A DNA stretch of 6,145 nt, from assembly GCA_946885545.1 (NCBI GenBank), contig CAMPGP010000136.1:1-6145 (forward strand). Direction: 5' to 3'. The position numbers and the translations under genes were made by a program. Below, piece after piece: positions 4,982 to 6,145 of the stretch (position 1 is the first letter of the stretch; every line of letters begins with the position of its first letter). The notes beneath the pieces are model-generated. The model was not told the DNA's origin, searched no databases, and was given only the letters and a program-made list of their open reading frames with translations. Source of the stretch: an uncultured Altererythrobacter sp. GTDB taxonomy: Bacteria > Pseudomonadota > Alphaproteobacteria > Sphingomonadales > Sphingomonadaceae.

Positions 4982-5319
4982 TGGAGTTCGACGCCTTTCT
5001 GCCCTACCTCGGTTGGATCATCCTCGCTGCGTTCCTGCTCGGCGCGGGCGGCATTCTCGCTTCGCTCCACACCACGCGGATGAAGATCAAGAACGGCTAC
5101 CCGCTCGAAGGGATGTGGGGCCAGTCGCTCAAGCCTTCGAACGACAAAGCCACCGCCGAGCGCGTCAGCCTGCTGACCCAGGAAAACGCCCAGCTTCGGG
5201 CCGAACTCGGCTCGATGAAGGACCGGCTCGCCAACGTCGAACGGATCGTGACCGACAGCGGCTACCAGCTCACCCACGAAATCGGCCGGCTGCACAGCGA
5301 GAAGGACAAGGTGCAATGA
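4981..5319 (+). CDS. PspB-like single-pass membrane protein, paralogue 3
   Basis: This 112-aa protein has a membrane segment at about residues 10-30 (LGWIILAAFLLGAGGILASL). The juxtamembrane motif NGYPLEGMWGQ (38-48) closely resembles that of paralogue 2. A coiled coil TQENAQLRAELGSMKDRL (66-83) leads into VERIVTDSGYQLTHEIGRLH (86-105), the array's shared block with R replaced by S in TDSGY and the final R by H. The GVPL tail of paralogues 1 and 2 is absent and is replaced by SEKDKVQ. ATG overlaps the previous stop as TGATG, and the stop overlaps the next ATG as ATGA, so translation is probably coupled on both sides. The protein is unnamed and its function is inferred only from the operon. 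Confidence 0.88.
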   Translation: MEFDAFLPYLGWIILAAFLLGAGGILASLHTTRMKIKNGYPLEGMWGQSLKPSNDKATAERVSLLTQENAQLRAELGSMKDRLANVERIVTDSGYQLTHEIGRLHSEKDKVQ

Positions 5320-5621
5320 ACTTCCCGGAAGCCATCGCCTTCTGCGCCCTGGCCGTCCTGCTGATCGTCTTCGCGGGGATCTGGCTCAGTGCCTACGAAG
5401 GCAGGATGAAGCATCGCCAGAAGAAACTGGAGCTGGAGGTGCGGCTGGCCGAGGCCGGCACTGCACATAAGTCCGATACAGAGGTCGCCCGGCTCGAAGT
5501 GCGCGTCCGAGTGCTCGAACGCATCGCGACCGACCGCAGCCCCGACCTCGCCGCGCAGATCGAGCAGTTGCGCGACCTGCACGAGCTGGACGACCGCACC
5601 GGCAAGGAGCGCGCGCAATGA
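5316..5621 (+). CDS. PspB-like single-pass membrane protein, paralogue 4
   Basis: This 101-aa protein has a membrane helix at about residues 5-26 (EAIAFCALAVLLIVFAGIWL) followed by a strongly basic and charged segment RMKHRQKKLELEVRLAEAG (30-48). A polar linker precedes the coiled coil RLEVRVRVLERI (59-70). The shared block continues ATDRSPDLAAQIEQLR (71-86), so the usual GY is replaced by SP, as in the PspC tail (SSNPRL). The segment RVRVLERI is identical to that of paralogue 1 (58-65), the strongest local match in the array. Start and stop both overlap neighbours as ATGA. Its role is unknown. It is probably an inner-membrane protein with a cytoplasmic coiled coil. Confidence 0.88.
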   Translation: MNFPEAIAFCALAVLLIVFAGIWLSAYEGRMKHRQKKLELEVRLAEAGTAHKSDTEVARLEVRVRVLERIATDRSPDLAAQIEQLRDLHELDDRTGKERAQ

Positions 5622-5878
5622 GTTTCTGGACCGCCGCCGTCGTCATCGTCGCCATCTGGGCCTTCGTCCAGATCGTCACCTCGCGCCGCGATCATCGCCG
5701 CTCGGATCGGCATGGTGACGACAAGGGGAACGCAATCCCGGCATCGCCCCCGGACCCCGAGGCGCGGCGCGAGATCGACGAACTGCGCGAGCGGATAAAG
5801 GTGCTCGAACAGATCACCGTCGACGGTCGCGAGGCCAAGGCGATCGCCGACGAAATCGAACGGCTGCGCGACAGGTAG
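5618..5878 (+). CDS. PspB-like single-pass membrane protein, paralogue 5 (short)
   Basis: At 86 aa this is the shortest complete member. It has a membrane helix at about residues 4-21 (WTAAVVIVAIWAFVQIV), a very basic His/Arg/Asp-rich linker SRRDHRRSDRHGDDKG (22-37), a Pro-rich turn PASPPDPEARRE, and then the coiled coil ELRERIKVLEQI (55-66). The block is degenerate: VLEQITVDGREAKAIADEIERLR, with no TDRGY but a clear EIERLR end that matches the PspC C-terminus even at the DNA level (GAAATCGA-R-CGGCTGCGC at 5852-5869 and 4283-4300). Its ATG overlaps the previous stop as ATGA. It ends in TAG, and a 43-nt gap follows before the next gene. This TM-basic linker-coiled coil layout is the closest in size to E. 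coli PspB. Confidence 0.87.
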   Translation: MSFWTAAVVIVAIWAFVQIVTSRRDHRRSDRHGDDKGNAIPASPPDPEARREIDELRERIKVLEQITVDGREAKAIADEIERLRDR

Positions 5879-5908
5879 CGCGGGCCGAACCGAAAAGGAC
5901 ACGAGGAA

Positions 5909-5913
5909 AGGAG
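5909..5913 (+). promoter_or_regulatory. Ribosome-binding site that decides the start of paralogue 6
   Basis: AGGAG (5909-5913) lies only 2 nt before ATG 5916 but 8 nt before ATG 5922, the spacing used by most genes in this operon. This favours 5922. An upstream GAGG (5903-5906) could serve ATG 5916, so the choice is not absolute. Confidence 0.55.
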
Positions 5914-5921
5914 CAATGCCC

Positions 5922-6145
5922 ATGAGCGAACCGATCATCCTCGCCACCGCAGCGCTCGTCGCCATCGGTATCGTGGCGCTGGTCGCCCTGCGCGGCTGGC
6001 AGGGCTGGCTGAGCCTCAAGGAGCGCGAGCTGGATCGCGTCGGCGGCCCCACGCGCGAGATCGAAGGCGGCGCCCCGCTCGGCGCGGCACGGATCGAGAT
6101 CGCCGACCTCAAGGAACGTATCCGCAAGCTGGAAGCCATCGCCAG
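5922..6145 (+). CDS. PspB-like single-pass membrane protein, paralogue 6 (3' end beyond window)
   Basis: The open frame has no stop before the right edge, giving 74 codons from ATG 5922 (76 from the alternative ATG 5916, which would add MP). The product starts MSEPIILATAALVAIGIVAL with a membrane helix at about residues 4-23. A juxtamembrane piece RGWQGWLSLKERELDRV follows, then a Gly-rich linker GGPTREIEGGAPLGAARIE and a coiled coil ADLKERIRKLEAIA at the edge, where the shared LE-x-I block is just beginning. The layout is that of the five preceding genes, so it is taken as a sixth member. The gap before it (5879-5921) has a strong ribosome-binding site and no hairpin or T-run, so cotranscription is likely. 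The C-terminus and any further members lie outside the window. Confidence 0.82.
   Translation, partial: MSEPIILATAALVAIGIVALVALRGWQGWLSLKERELDRVGGPTREIEGGAPLGAARIEIADLKERIRKLEAIA

Larger units (their letters stand above)
4329..6145 (+). repeat. Tandem array of diverged PspB-like genes
   Basis: Six consecutive small genes encode the same architecture: a membrane helix, a charged linker, and a coiled coil ending in the block LE[RKQ]I-x-TD-x-GY with I-E-x-L-R about 8 residues later. The block is visible at DNA level near 4521, 4868, 5245 and 5523 (ATCGTCACCGA-Y-CGCGGCTA in the first two). Divergence elsewhere is high, so these look like old duplications and not recent copies. Confidence 0.75.

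Noticed and set aside
1..6145. CRISPR arrays, tRNA or rRNA genes, insertion sequences
   Set aside because: No regularly spaced direct repeats, no tRNA-like fold with a CCA end, no rRNA segments and no transposase frames or terminal repeats were seen.

Overview
The window is GC-rich chromosomal DNA with strong G/C preference at third codon positions. Its protein sequences look alphaproteobacterial, most likely from the Sphingomonadales (Erythrobacter/Novosphingobium-like). That placement is a judgement from the style of the NusA, RimP and PspA sequences, not from a search.

Layout. The left part is on the minus strand. It holds the 5' part of nusA (682 down to the window edge), rimP just upstream of it with a one-base stop/start overlap, a 144-bp gap, and pspF (2430 to 1393). 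A 155-bp divergent regulatory region (2431-2585) then separates pspF from a long plus-strand operon. That operon starts with a 50-codon exported or membrane microprotein. It continues with a stretch in phase with pspA that carries a nine-C run, then pspA, pspB and pspC, and then at least six small single-pass membrane proteins. The last of these runs off the right edge. No terminator is visible after pspA, so the operon appears to continue beyond the window.

Function. This is a phage-shock-protein (Psp) envelope-stress module. PspF is an AAA+ activator of sigma-54 without a receiver domain. PspA is the membrane effector and, in enterobacteria, the PspF inhibitor. PspB and PspC are the inner-membrane stress sensors. 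The divergent region shows a textbook sigma-54 -24/-12 element (GG-N10-GC), a candidate PspF-binding dyad upstream of it, an AT-rich stretch between the two, and a sigma-70-like promoter for pspF that overlaps the dyad.

Most unusual content. The six downstream genes look like an expanded, diverged family of PspB-like proteins. Each has an N-terminal membrane helix and a cytoplasmic coiled coil, and the complete ones carry a version of a block typified by LE-R-I-V-T-D-R-G-Y followed by I-E-x-L-R. Related residues are visible in PspB and in the C-terminal tail of PspC. Most of the genes overlap by one or four bases, which suggests coupled translation of a set of interacting membrane subunits. 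A perfect 12-bp inverted repeat flanks the sigma-54 promoter and the first ribosome-binding site and is not explained by the standard Psp model.
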